Of a DNA stretch of 64,000 nucleotides, positions 22,037 to 33,400 are shown piece after piece. Both the position numbers and the translations under genes were made by a program. Under the pieces are notes generated by a model, which had not been told where the DNA came from, searched no databases, and saw only the letters and a program-made list of their open reading frames with translations. The stretch is taken from contig KV748230.1 of the NCBI GenBank assembly GCA_001692895.1, positions 248,001-312,000 of the forward strand, given 5' to 3'. How positions within the stretch are numbered: position 1 is the first letter of the stretch; each line of letters starts with the position of its first letter. The DNA is from Cenococcum geophilum 1.58 (taxonomy: Eukaryota > Ascomycota > Dothideomycetes > Gloniales > Gloniaceae).

Positions 22037-22211
22037 TGTTGGTCTCACAAGGTAATATTACGTAGCTACGGTTCATAGATAGTATAATAATTGTTCTGTT
22101 CTTATTAATAAGGGAGGGCGAGGAGCTTAAGGCTCCTCGCCACGCTAGTGCCGCGGCGACATATAACGGCAACTTGCCGCACGTAATGGCAACTTGCCTA
22201 TATTCCTAACA
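22037..22211 (-). repeat. 5' LTR of Copia C2 (175 bp)
   Basis: It differs from the 155-bp 3' LTR mainly by one extra 20-bp unit (22161-22180 plus 22181-22199). It ends GTCTTATAAGACC-type sequence on the opposite side and TATTCCTAACA at 22211. Confidence 0.9.
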
Positions 22212-22216
22212 CCTAT

Positions 22217-23215
22217 TAAGGCTTTTATTTTAGCCTTTATCTCCTCTACCTCCTCTATAGCTTACTTAATCAAATCTATATTTGTAAACTTTATACTTAA
22301 ATTTATAGCTATCTACTTATAAAAATTTAAGCTTTTAAGGTCCTTAAGCTGTAATTATAAGCTATATATTTAAGACCTTTATATATAGCCTCTATAGTAA
22401 GTCGCTTAAGTTATTAATTCACTTTTTATAAAAGTAATTAAGTATATGCTCGTTATAAAGGCCTTAAACCATTTAATATATATTGTAAGGCTTCTTTAGT
22501 AGTTATAATATTAAACTAATTACTATTAGCTTATTTAAAGCTTAAGCCTCTATTAAAGCTTCATTTTTAATCTATAAATATTTAGGGCCCTTACACAGAT
22601 TCTATAGATAAACACTAAAGATATAACACCTAAATTTAATTATTTTTACTATAAAGCCTTTCTTTTAGGCCTTATAGTAATACTTAATAAAGAGGTGCTT
22701 TTTAATTAAAGCTATATAATTAAGAAATATAAGCTCTATTATTTAGTCCTAATACTTTAATTTAATAAAGGAGAAGGACGATAGATTTAAGGGTTACTAT
22801 ATTAAATAAGGTAGTAGAAAAACAAGCTATATATTATTCTATTTATATTTTAATAAACACTTAACTATATAGTGGCTTATATATCTATTAAGAAAAAATA
22901 GTTTGGTTTTTAATAAGAAAAAATTAATAAATCACTTAAATAGAATATAATTAGCCATATAACTATTCTTTAATGTTATATATATTTAATATAATACTTT
23001 ACCTTAGTAGAACTGTATTAGGTGCTATCCTATAAAGATAATATAAATTTTAATTAATTAGCTAAGGGTAGATATTATCTCTATACCTATTTATAATTAC
23101 TTAGTAACTATTTAAAGGTCTTCTCTTTATACGCATCTCCTATAATAATTAAATTTATATATACTTTTAGTGTAACTTCAAATATATTTATATTTTAGGT
23201 CTACCTTTACTACAC
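22217..23215. other. AT-rich RIPed sequence, unclassified
   Basis: The first part should be the rest of the family D LTR interrupted by C2. Beyond that I see only TA-rich sequence in which no frame gives a recognisable protein on either strand. No gene call. Confidence 0.45.
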
Positions 23216-25336
23216 ATACAACCTTACCAAAAGGTAGCGCCACACTCCAAAACTTACGCATACCCATCTTACCATTAAAAACAATTGATTTTCTAACTTT
23301 TAAGACCTAATTCCTACTGCCTAGCGAGCTAGAGGTGGATTTATTTGTCGTTTTACCCCCTTTCTCCTAACAGAAAAATTTCTCTAAGGGTGGCCCTAGC
23401 TTATAAGCGAGGCACAGACAGGAACACCAAAACTACTACTACTACTACTAATACCACCAATACCAAAACTACAAAATAGGGGCTAGTTTCCCTACTACCT
23501 CTTAGCCTAATCTCCCCAGAAATCTTCTAGTAGGATTAGTAAGGAGAAAGGGTATAAAGATAGTAAAAACTAGGAAAACCCCCCTATAAGAGACACAATG
23601 CCAAGGCCCGGTAGGCCTAAAAAGAAACCTCCTATAGAAATAAGTGATAATAAGTCTATATCTATATTCACCTTTTCTAGCCCTTCTCCTTCTCCTAGCC
23701 TATTTGGGATAGGAGAAAAAAGAGGACATCCTCAGTCTTCTACTGAAAAAGAAAACCAAAAACCTGCAAAAAAGACAACTAAACTAATAACTTTTACGGC
23801 TGGNATACCTAGTATATCTTTCTCTCCCCTTTCTCCAGAACAACACCTATAAAAGGCTCTAGATAGCCTAATCCAGGCCTATAAAGGGCTAGAAGAAGAA
23901 GAAGAAGAAGACAAAAAGGAACAAGTTAAACAGCTAGAGGACTATATACGTAGTATCCTAGTAGGAGAAAATCCCTTTATAAAAGGAAAAGAAAAGACAA
24001 AAGATGTCCTAAAAGGACTAGTTAAAGAAGTAAGAGCTCTCCGTAAGGAGGTAGCCCCTACTAAAGAAACCTACGCAGAGAGGCTAAANAAGGACCTCCC
24101 TACTTCGTCCTCTCTANCCTCCTNGTTACTACNATTTCCTACTCCTTCTACTTCTACTANAAGTAAGAAAAAGCAGCTATAAGAAAGAAAGCTAGTCCTA
24201 ATTANAGACCAAAAGGACNAACCTCTAGATACCTTCTCTATACGAAACAAAGTCAATTAACTATTTACATTAAAACTGCAAGTAGAAAAACCGGTTTTAG
24301 CATCTATAGCTAGAACTAAAGGAAAACAAAATATTCTCCTTACGACTACGGAAGAGTATAATGCAGATTTCCTAGTCAAATATAAGGAAATCTAGCATAA
24401 CTGCTTTACCTTTTAAAGAGAACAAAAACTAGAACTATAGGTTCAAATTATAGCCCATAGGGTTCCTACCCTACCTTTCTTAGGAGAAGGAGGCTCTAAG
24501 CTTCTAAAAGAAGAAATTAAGACTTTTAATCCTATAAGGATATAAGGACTACCTAGATGGATCTTATCTAGTGTAAAAAGACACGATTTATAGACCAGAT
24601 TTGGCTCCATAGTTTTTACTATAGAGAATGAAGAAAAAAGACAAGAAATCCTTAAGTAAAAAGAGATATCAATTGCAGGTACAGCTACTAAGGTAGTAAA
24701 ATACCTCGAAGTCTCTCCTACTATGCAGTATAATAGCTGCCAAAAATTTGGCCATATAGGAGATAGATACTCTACTAGGGCCTATAGATATTATGCGGCT
24801 GCATATCTATTTAAAGACCACTACTGTCCTACCTGCTTAATAAGCGGCAGGCCTTGCAAGCATACCACCCCTCTTTACATTAATTGTAAAGAAAAACACT
24901 TTGCTAATAGTAGAGACTGCGAGAATCTTAGAGCAGCTAAACTAGTACATAGTACTAGCGTAAAAGATTCTATAGAAGAATAAAATTAATAGGAGTCTAG
25001 AAGGAGGTAACTCCNACTAGGCTCTTAGGTTAAAAGATAGTAGAGAGTAAAAGGATAGAAATAAATTGCAAAAGAACAGGGACAGGGGTTAGGATTTCTT
25101 ACAGTTTTTCTTACCATTTTCTCATTCCCTAGTAGTTGTAGTATCTTAGTATTTTTACTAGGAAACTATAAACTCCTAATTTAGGGGTTTATAAACTACT
25201 AGGACATAGCTACTAGTATATATTAAGCTGCCTAGAAAGGATTTATGTATATAGAACTATAGCGCCATAGCCTAGAGGCTGCATGTGTAGTATTGTACGT
25301 AGTATAATACAACGGATATAAAAAATAAAAAAATAA
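23216..25336 (+). mobile_element. LINE with ORF1 only (second Tad-like family)
   Basis: A leader with an ACT trinucleotide run (about 23430-23455), an almost intact ORF1, about 330 bp without coding content, and an A-rich end GGATATAAAAAATAAAAAAA at about 25315-25336. No ORF2 follows on this strand. The unit is less RIPed than its neighbours. Ends are approximate and no target duplication was found. Confidence 0.55.
23598..24985 (+). pseudogene. LINE ORF1 protein, zinc-knuckle, nearly intact
   Basis: A single frame of 462 codons from ATG 23598 (MPRPGRPKKKPPIEIS, basic) to the stop at 24984-24986, interrupted by only about seven TAA/TAG codons and a few ambiguous N bases. The N-terminus is Pro/Ser-rich. 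Residues 95-160 are a Glu/Lys-rich, probably coiled-coil segment. The C-terminal ~85 residues (24723-24983) carry Cys/His knuckles: CQKFGHIGDRY, YYAAAYLFKDHYCPTC, CKHTTPLYINCKEKHF, some Cys being Tyr. In Tad-like LINEs this protein coats the element RNA. A proline-rich N-terminus plus a triple knuckle fits that role. Function as a live protein is unlikely. Confidence 0.78.
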
Positions 25337-28300
25337 ATTTTTTAGGTATTTTATACCTATATATTAGCCTTTCTTTACACTCTTTTATAAAGGTTATAAA
25401 TTTATTCAATTTATACCCTATTAATTTATATAGTTTCTATTAGCTAGGTAAAAATAATAATTAAGATAGCCAATTATCTATATTCTAGTACGGGGCTTAA
25501 TATTGCCATTTTAATTGAAGATTTAGATTACTATTTTCTTTTAATTATATATATTAGTAAATAAATCTTTATAACCCCTATTTAAGCACCCAATTAATAA
25601 GCAAGGGCTTTTATATAGGAATTAATTGCTATTTATATTGGTGTGTAAATTGTCTTAGTAGCTTACTCTTTAATTAATCGCTTAATGTTGATAAAGGGAT
25701 ACTGTATACAAGCATAGCTTTTATATAGACTTATAAACACCATATTCGAAATCTACGATAGCTATTTATAAGTTCTGCTTATTTTAGTCCATATTAATGG
25801 ATTCGTTATAGAGAAAATAGGTTGACAAATCGGTGGTTTAATTTTAGTTGTGTCGTTGAGTTTAGGAAGACGCCGAGTTCTAGAGGGCTAAGCTTAGACC
25901 TCTTTATATATCCCCTAGTCTTCTAATTAAACAAAAGGCCGCTTTTGCTTTAAAGATTCTTACCTCTACGTATTATTTAAATATAAGCTAAAAGTATAGA
26001 AATACTCTTAACTACTTAACTAGGGGCTTAGGGGATATTTCTGCGTCTCTTAGCTTTAGCCTATCTTCTATAGTAGTACGTTTAATATAGAAGTGTATAA
26101 GCTTTGTTTTGCTAATATTAAACTAATAGGAGCTTTCTTAGCTCTATATATTAGCTCTAACGCTATTCCCTCTAGCTTTTTACAATTATATTTAGCTAAG
26201 GGAGTAATCTCCTTCTATCTTTAGGCTATAGATATTGTGTATATATAGTAGAAATAAAATAGGAGATATAGGCAAACCCTATAGTATCCTTGTTTCTAAG
26301 TTTACCTTTTCTAATATTTGCCTATTGAAGGAAAGCTATAGCTTTATATTACTAAGGAAGGTAGTTACCTATTATATAAACGCTATAGGTAGTCCTAGTT
26401 CCTTATAGATAATAAAAGCTCGTTTTTAGAGACATAGTTAAAGGCCCTTTTTACGTCTAGGAATAATATAGTAGCTATCTTTTATCCAACTTTTATCCTA
26501 CTATGTTAGATTGGATATTATTTAGAAGTAGTAGGATTATATATATCGCGGTCCGCTATCTTCTTCCTCCAAATTGTAAATCTTAAAGTAAGCTAGTAGT
26601 ACTAGTTAGATATCCTAATCTAGTAGTAAAAATCCTCTCTAAAATCTTTCCTAAGCAGTTTAATAAGGAGATAAGTCTATAGGACTTTAGTGAAGAATAA
26701 TCCTTCTTATTTACTTTAGGGAGAATAATCCCTTAAGCCTCTTTTTAGACCTTTAGCTAATAGCCTAGGATAAACAAAATCTTATAGATTCTATATAGAA
26801 GATCTTTTACAATAGGGTAAGCCTTTTAGAGAATTATAAAAGATATCCTATCTAGGCATAGAGCTTTTTTATTTAAGCTAGAGAAAATTGCTTATTTACC
26901 TTCTATTTTCTCTAGTTCTAGCTATTTTTATTTATTGTCCATTATAGAGTCCTTCTACTATATAGGGCTAGTGGAAAGGGGTTTAGGGAATAAAGTAGTT
27001 ATAAAAGCTTTATACTAGTTTTTAAAGCGTTTAACTAGTCTAGTAGTCCCGTCTTTACTATACTATTAACTAGGAATTATTCGCAATATTCTCTCCTTTA
27101 TATATTTTAGGGTAGTAAAAACCTCTTTTCCTTATACTTTCTCTAAAAAGTTATTCTAATAGCTAGTTTTCATTTCTTTCATTATATAAAACTATTAATT
27201 TTTAGCTTCTTTATAGGCTTCTAGTATAGAAGATCTAGTAGGGTATTCTTCTAAAAGTCTTCTTAGTTTTACTATTTTTTATCTTTTCTTTAAAAGCTTT
27301 TAATTTCGCTATAATTTAGACAATTTATAGGTTTTAGGTCTAGGGATAGCTTTATATAACTAGTAAGATCTATTACAAGATTATCTACTAGTATATATTA
27401 GCTTTCATCCTTAAGTCTATAAAAATCTTCTAAAGAGGCTAGAAGACCTTTTCCTCCCATCTTTATATAGGGGTTTTCTCCTACTAGTTCTTCTAATACT
27501 AAAACTTTCGCTTCTAGTTTTAGCTCCTAAACTTACTCTTTTAACAAGGTAGAGAAAAGCTTTTAGTTCGCCTTTTTTAATAGAGAAAGTGGTTTCTTAA
27601 AGAGGGTTTAGGTATCTTTATATCTCTTTAGTAAATAAAAAGAATGCTATAGTCTTATAATTAGATTATGTTTCTTCTATTATAGTTTAAGCATCCTAGG
27701 TATTTCTTAAAAGTTTCCTAAGTAGAAGGCTAGGTCTATAATAGACTTTCCCTTATATTAGATCTATAAAAAGATCTCCTCTTATTGGTCTAAAGTTTAA
27801 TAGTTAGTAATTTTTTTATCTAGTTAATCTACTAGTTCTTTAGCCTCTTTGGTTAGATTCCTAACTAGCGCGTTTTACTATATATAGTATAGGTTATAGT
27901 CTCCTATTTGTATAAAAGGAAGGTCTAGTTCTAGTTCTTAAATAGCCCTAAAGATAGTAGTTCTACTATTTCTTTAGGTTCTAGAGTTCTCGTCTAGTTA
28001 GCTCTTAGTGTAGATATTAAATAATAGAAATCTTTTAAATTTGCCATGGATTTCTAATGCTATAATATCCGTGTCTTTATAGATATCTTCTCTATTTCTA
28101 TATTATAAGGCACTAAAACTAGTTTTTCTAATATAGATAACTACTTTAAAGCGAATAGCTAGGTTATTAAGGAGGATAAGATTAAAAATAGGATATAGAA
28201 TAGAGAAGTAGGATCTTTTTTATCTATCTTTCCGGGTACTAGGTTCCTATACTAGGATAATATTAAATTTTCTCCTAAATCCTATTTCTAGCAGAGTTTG

Positions 28301-28480
28301 CTATACTTCTTATCTTTTTCCTATATTATATTATATAAAGGAGATTTCTCCTCTAACCTTAGAAATTAGAGAGATCTCTTCTCCTCTCTATATATAAAAC
28401 CTTCTAAGCTTATACTTATTAATATACTAGTTTAGCTACTATAGGGTAGTCTATATCGCTTTAGTTAGACAGCCGCGTAC
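25337..28480 (-). pseudogene. LINE ORF2 on opposite strand: endonuclease and RT
   Basis: Reading the minus strand from about 28460: the endonuclease begins ISFIXYNIGKRXEVQQTLLE with IILVXEPS (X = stop). It continues with DIIALEIHGKFKRFLLFNIY, then IQIGDYNLYYI and SIIDLAFYLGNF to about 27,700. The RT (about 26,700-26,000) shows QFGGRRXRTAIYIILLLL and the PQG-like block before LPISPILFLLYI. The segment NCKKLEGIALELIYRAKKAP then follows almost at once, so the YxDD region appears to be deleted. Stops are TAA/TAG. It converges on the ORF1 unit to its left, with a T-rich run at 25337-25343 marking the junction. Confidence 0.72.
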
Positions 28481-28840
28481 TATAAAAAGCGCATTCCACT
28501 CTATCTTTATTTTTATTTTTATATTTACTAAAGACTATATAGTAGAAGCTAGCGGCAGAAAATTTAATAAGGGAGAGACGTTAATAGGGCTAGTTAGTAT
28601 TAGTATATAAGCTTATTCGGGAGGCTATAATTATAAAGCTAGGGGCTAGGGCTAGTAAAGCCGAAGGCGAAGGCGAAGGTAAAGGCGAAGGCGAAGGCGG
28701 AAACGATGGTATTAGTAGAGGAGATATAGCTAAATACAGTAGTAGCGGCGATTTAGTGGGGTGTAGAGTTAGAGAAAAAGAGGGTAAAGAAAACTATAAA
28801 GGAGGCTGTAATACCGGAGAGAAAGGATTTGGGTCGTCTG
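28481..28840. other. Spacer before chromovirus A, with GGCGAA hexamer array
   Basis: No gene is recognised. GAAGGC/GGCGAA hexamers repeat six to seven times at 28660-28700, an unusually GC-rich patch here. The last five bases (28836-28840, GTCTG) are the left target duplication of chromovirus A. Confidence 0.6.
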
Positions 28841-29264
28841 TGTTACGGACGCTTTAAGTACAATATTACGACTACTAGGAAGAGAGTCGGAAGAAGCTAG
28901 TTGGTTAATATAAGCACGGTCTAGAATAGAGCCGATAGAACTATATAATGAGGAATGGTAACTAAGGTTATATAATATAATCTATATAATCTATATAATC
29001 TATATAATCCGTAACAGAGTAAATAGAGCATACGTATATTNCGTATAAGGAGGATTTTATAGGAGTACGGTTGTGTATTTAAGGACCCTTAGTCCCTACC
29101 TAGATAGTTCCTTCCTTATAGTGATTCTTAGAATATAATTAGAGTTAATCTATTAGGCAACTACTCCACTAGTTATTATTACGTTGTTAACTTTAACTTA
29201 CTTTACCTACACACCTAGCCTATTAATAAGCCCATCGTAGTACCTGCTATAAGGTTCCGTTATA
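28841..29264 (+). repeat. 5' LTR of chromovirus A (424 bp)
   Basis: It contains a short ATATAATCTAT tandem repeat (28,975-29,010, longer than in the 3' copy), one N at 29041 and the GGACCCTTAGTCCC motif. Its 3' half is shared with the family E LTR. Confidence 0.93.
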
Positions 29265-29309
29265 TAATTACTACCTAGTTACAGTAATAAGTATAGAAAG
29301 TTAAATAAT

Positions 29310-30450
29310 ATGCCACCAAAAGCAGCTACTACAACGCTATTAACGGCGGCAACTACTTTAAGGTTAGGAGGTAACACTAGTATAGCAGATACTGATTTAC
29401 AATAACCTATAACGATTGGACAGCTATAAGAGATAGTTGACTAGTTAATAACAAATAATGCAGCGCTAGAAGAAAGGGTTAATAGGATAGGAATAGTAAA
29501 GATTAAATTACTATTAATCGAGAGGTACTTAGGAGAAAGATTAAAGCTTAAGGGATTTCTTATATAAATACACTTTAAAGTTATATAAGAAGGGGTAAAG
29601 CTACCTATACCTATAGATTGAATAGCCTATATAGGACTATTCCTATTAGGAAGAGCACTTAAGTAGTTTAAACCTTATCTTACGGAGATATAGGCAAATA
29701 GAATGACGACCACCAATTAAGAAGTGCGGCTTATGTTTTTAAGTTGGGAAGGTTTCGTAGAGCGACTTATATAGATGTTTAGAGACCTGAAAGAAATAAC
29801 TACGGTAAAAAGAAAACTCTAAAGTATTACGTAACGAACCTTAGTAATTAAGTATATAATATAGTTTCAGATATTAGCTATGTAAGTTAAGTGGAATAAT
29901 AGGGCGCTTATAGCATAGTATAAGTAAGGACTTAAGGCTAAAGTCTAGGACGTGATTATCCTAATAGAAGACGTGGATACTTTAAGAGAGTTAATAGATT
30001 AAGCGATTAAGATTAATAATTAGATCTACTAAAGGGAACAGGCTAAAAGAGGTTAGGATAGAGTTTTATAGTTATATAAGGCGTAGAGTACGCAGCGACT
30101 AAAGCTAAGTTAGAAACTATGGTATAGCGCAGAGCTAATAGACCTAAGTAGTACTAAAAAAGCCTATAAGAGATGGAGCAAAAAACTATAGAAACTTAGA
30201 GGTTAAGGATTTAGTAATTATAGGACTAAGGAGCAGAGGCTAAACTAGGGATTTTAGTAGTAGAAGATGTTTAGGCGGACTTTATAGTAAAGTTAATAGT
30301 TTAAAGATGGAGCTTATATAAATTATAAGAAATAAGGTTATTTCGCGAGGGATTATAAAGATAGTTAGAGTTACTATATAATAAAGGGAACCCGACTAGT
30401 AGAAAACATATATATATAAAGGGATAATAGTATACTATAAGGAATAAAAG
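29310..30450 (+). pseudogene. Gag of chromovirus A
   Basis: It starts at ATG 29310-29312 (MPPKAATTTLLTAATTLRLG), 46 bp after the LTR. The capsid-like middle includes FVERLIXMFRDL and WNNRALIA (X = stop). Near 30312-30356 the zinc knuckle reads AYINYKKXGYFARDYK: the three Cys and the His of CX2CX4HX4C are all Tyr (TGY to TAY, CAY to TAY). The frame is broken by many TAA/TAG codons. The homologous gag of family E has lost its start codon. Confidence 0.82.
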
Positions 30451-33400
30451 AATGTTTAATTAAAAGTTTTGCGTTTTGTTATAATAACGTATACTAAATT
30501 TATAAAGACGTTAAGTATAGCGTAAGCTATTAGCTATAGGAGCTAAAATTTATAAAGTATAGAGGAACTAATAAACTAGTTCGCAGATCGGATATTAAGG
30601 ACGATAAATTCAACGAAGGCGAAACATTTTATAACAATAAGGTAATAAAAGTAGCTTACTAGGAGCATGTGGACCTTAAAGATGTTATAATAGAGGTAGA
30701 GGATAATTCCACTATAGAATAGGGAATATTAGTAGGGATTAAGACCCTACTAGACACGATATTTATTACTTTATAAGATATAAAAGAAGTAGGATAGTAA
30801 ACTACTTTAGCACTCGATAAAGGCAAGAAGCTAAAAGCTTAAGATTCTTAGGATAATATAAAAGACGACTAAGACTCTTAAGAAGAGAGGAGGCATACCT
30901 AAGGACCTATAACGGACAGTAACCGATAGAGTAGGGTAGTAGCTTAGTTTAAAGATATATAAATAAGCTCGGAATAGAGTTTCCTATAGGTATAAGACTC
31001 TTAAGATAAGATAAGTGAGATTTAAGACTCTTAAGACGAGATAAGAATACTAAGTAAGCCTAATTAGACTAAAGTAGGAGTAAAGCTTAAGATAGAAGCA
31101 AGCTTAGGATTAAAAATCCTATAAAACCAAGACTTTAAGACACAACTAAGGACTACTAATAAGATTAGAGAATCCGTAGCATAAATAGCTACTAGATTAA
31201 GAGACAGGTATATAAACCTAGAAGACTTATTAGGGGAATATAGTGTTTAGCCTAAAGATTGGAAGACTAATACTAAGATTAAAAAGTAAGAAGACTTTAA
31301 GGATCCACTTATAAGACGTAAAAAGAAAGAAACTATAGAGGAATTTAGAGCAAGAATTACCTTATAACAAGAACAGAAACCAAATAAGAGATTTAGTATA
31401 TTAGGACGTATAAAGGATAGAGTACCGGTATAAAGAATTACTAATAGGCCTAGAGCAGGCATACTAAGAGCTAAGTGGCTTATTAAATTAGAAAATGAAG
31501 AGGATTTAGGGATTTTAACTAGGTTTAAAGAACGATATATAAAGGGCTATTACAACGCAGTAATGAGAAGATACTTCCTTATAAATAAACCATATATACT
31601 CTAGTAGCTATACTAAAAGTGGTATAGGCAAAGGCATAATAATAAGTGGGAAGATTTCTATATATGGCTAGATGAGAAAGTTATCTAAGACTACCTAATT
31701 ACGGAAAAAGCGATGAGTTATATTAAGGGAGCCTTAATTATAATATTAAAAGACCTAAAGGAGCGATTAGAGGACTAGAGAAGTAAAAGATATATCTTAG
31801 TACCTATAAATAAAGTCGTAACGCTTAGATTAATACGATAAAGGTTTAAACTTAAGGATAAAGACGAGCTAAGAGTTAACCTAAAGTATTAAGTATATTA
31901 CACCTTATTATAGATTGCATATATAAATAATATATATAATATATATAGAGCACTAAAGGATAATCATTAAAAATACCCTATAAGAATATATTAGTTAGTA
32001 GAAGAGTAAAAGTATTAAAATGCTAAGTATATATATAGCTAGTATTTAGTAAAAGTTTAGGAGTTAAAAGACTTAATACTTTAGCTAGGAAGATTCCTTA
32101 TAGAAGAATGCCTAGATGGATAATAGTGGTAGAAATACCCAAAGAATATGTATCTATAGTACATTAAAGATAAAAAGCGAACTAAGTATTGGCTAAAGGT
32201 GGACTAAGTATAAATAGGATTAAGTAGCTAATAGTTAGGAAAAGTGGAGGCCTACGGGACTAAAGGGAGCTAGTAGTAGAGCCTTAGACCCTTAAAGGAA
32301 TTTAAGGACAATACCTAAATTTATAAGTTAAGTGGTATAATTAACAGTTTAAAGTATTAATAGATAGTAGAGTAATAAGGAACCATATCTTACTAGTAGC
32401 AGTTAAAAGAATAGGATTACTATATAGAAAAAAGGAGCACCCTTACTTATTAGTGATAATTTTAGGAGATCTAATAGCCTATAGAGGAGGCATTATTAAT
32501 CTTAAAACAGGACCTATTTAGTTAACTATTAAAGGAAGATAAATTAAGATGTCTTTTAATATATTACTATTAGGAAATAATAAGGTAATATTAGGAATGC
32601 CTTAGTTACAGGAGTATAATCTAAAAATTAATTAGGTTATAGGTTAGGTTAATATTAGGGATACTTAACGCCGTAAGATATAATAGTAAGCTAAGTTAGT
32701 ATAGTACTAAGTAGGAGCGACCTATAAAGAAATAGAGAAAGGACTAAGTTATATACTAAAGAGATACTATAAGTATAGTAAGAAACTATAGTTAGCAAAA
32801 AGTAAAAAGCTGTTAGAGTATATAGTATGGGACTATAAGATAGAGTTAAAACCAGGAATAAGTCTAAGGTTCTTTCCAACCTATAAGCTTACTAAAAAAA
32901 AAGTAGAGTATTAAAAGAGTTTATCTAGGAAAATTTATAAAAAGGATATATTAGACCATTATAGTTATTAGCAGGTTATCCAGTACTATTTATACTAAAG
33001 AAAAATGGTAAACTAAGACTGTATATTAACTATAGATAGTTAAATAGCATTACTAGGAAGAATAAGTATCCTTTGCCCTTAATTAGCAAAATCTAAAATA
33101 GGATAGGTAACGTGTAAATCTTTATAAAGATAGACCTAAGATAGGTGTACCATTAGATTAAAATTAAGGAAGGCAATAAATAAAAGGCAGCCTTTAGATT
33201 AAAGGAAGGACTATATAAACTATTAGTTATATAATTTAGGCTTATAAACGCACTAGTAATGTTCTAAAAGCGTATTAATAATATATTAGGGGAACACTTA
33301 GATGAATTTGTTATAGTATACCTTAACAATATTATTATCTACTTAATAAGTAAGGAAGAATATAGAGAACACGTTAAATGGGTCTTAAAGAGACTATAAG

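Larger units (their letters stand above)
10995..22211 (-). mobile_element. Copia element C2, full length, split by a LINE
   Basis: LTRs at both ends and a perfect 5-bp target duplication CCTAT at 10990-10994 and 22212-22216. The element reads on the minus strand: 5' LTR on the right, gag from 21680, then protease, integrase and reverse transcriptase. It is interrupted at the RT active-site region by the LINE at 12508-17750 and resumes with RT, RNase H and the 3' LTR. Without the LINE and its duplication it is about 5.96 kb, close to C1 (about 6.03 kb). Confidence 0.92.

Noticed and set aside
24071-24256. Minus-strand frame with several ambiguous residues
   Set aside because: Opposite LINE ORF1 and spans N bases.
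25250-25330. tRNA-like or SINE-like stretch (ATAGCCTAGAGGCTGC)
   Set aside because: I could not fold a complete cloverleaf or find A and B boxes at proper spacing; treated as the LINE tail region.
31247-31462. Hydrophobic minus-strand frame, 71 aa, membrane-like
   Set aside because: Antisense to chromovirus A pol linker; hydrophobicity comes from AT-rich reverse codons.
32691-32879. Hydrophobic minus-strand frame, 62 aa
   Set aside because: Antisense shadow of chromovirus A pol just before RT.
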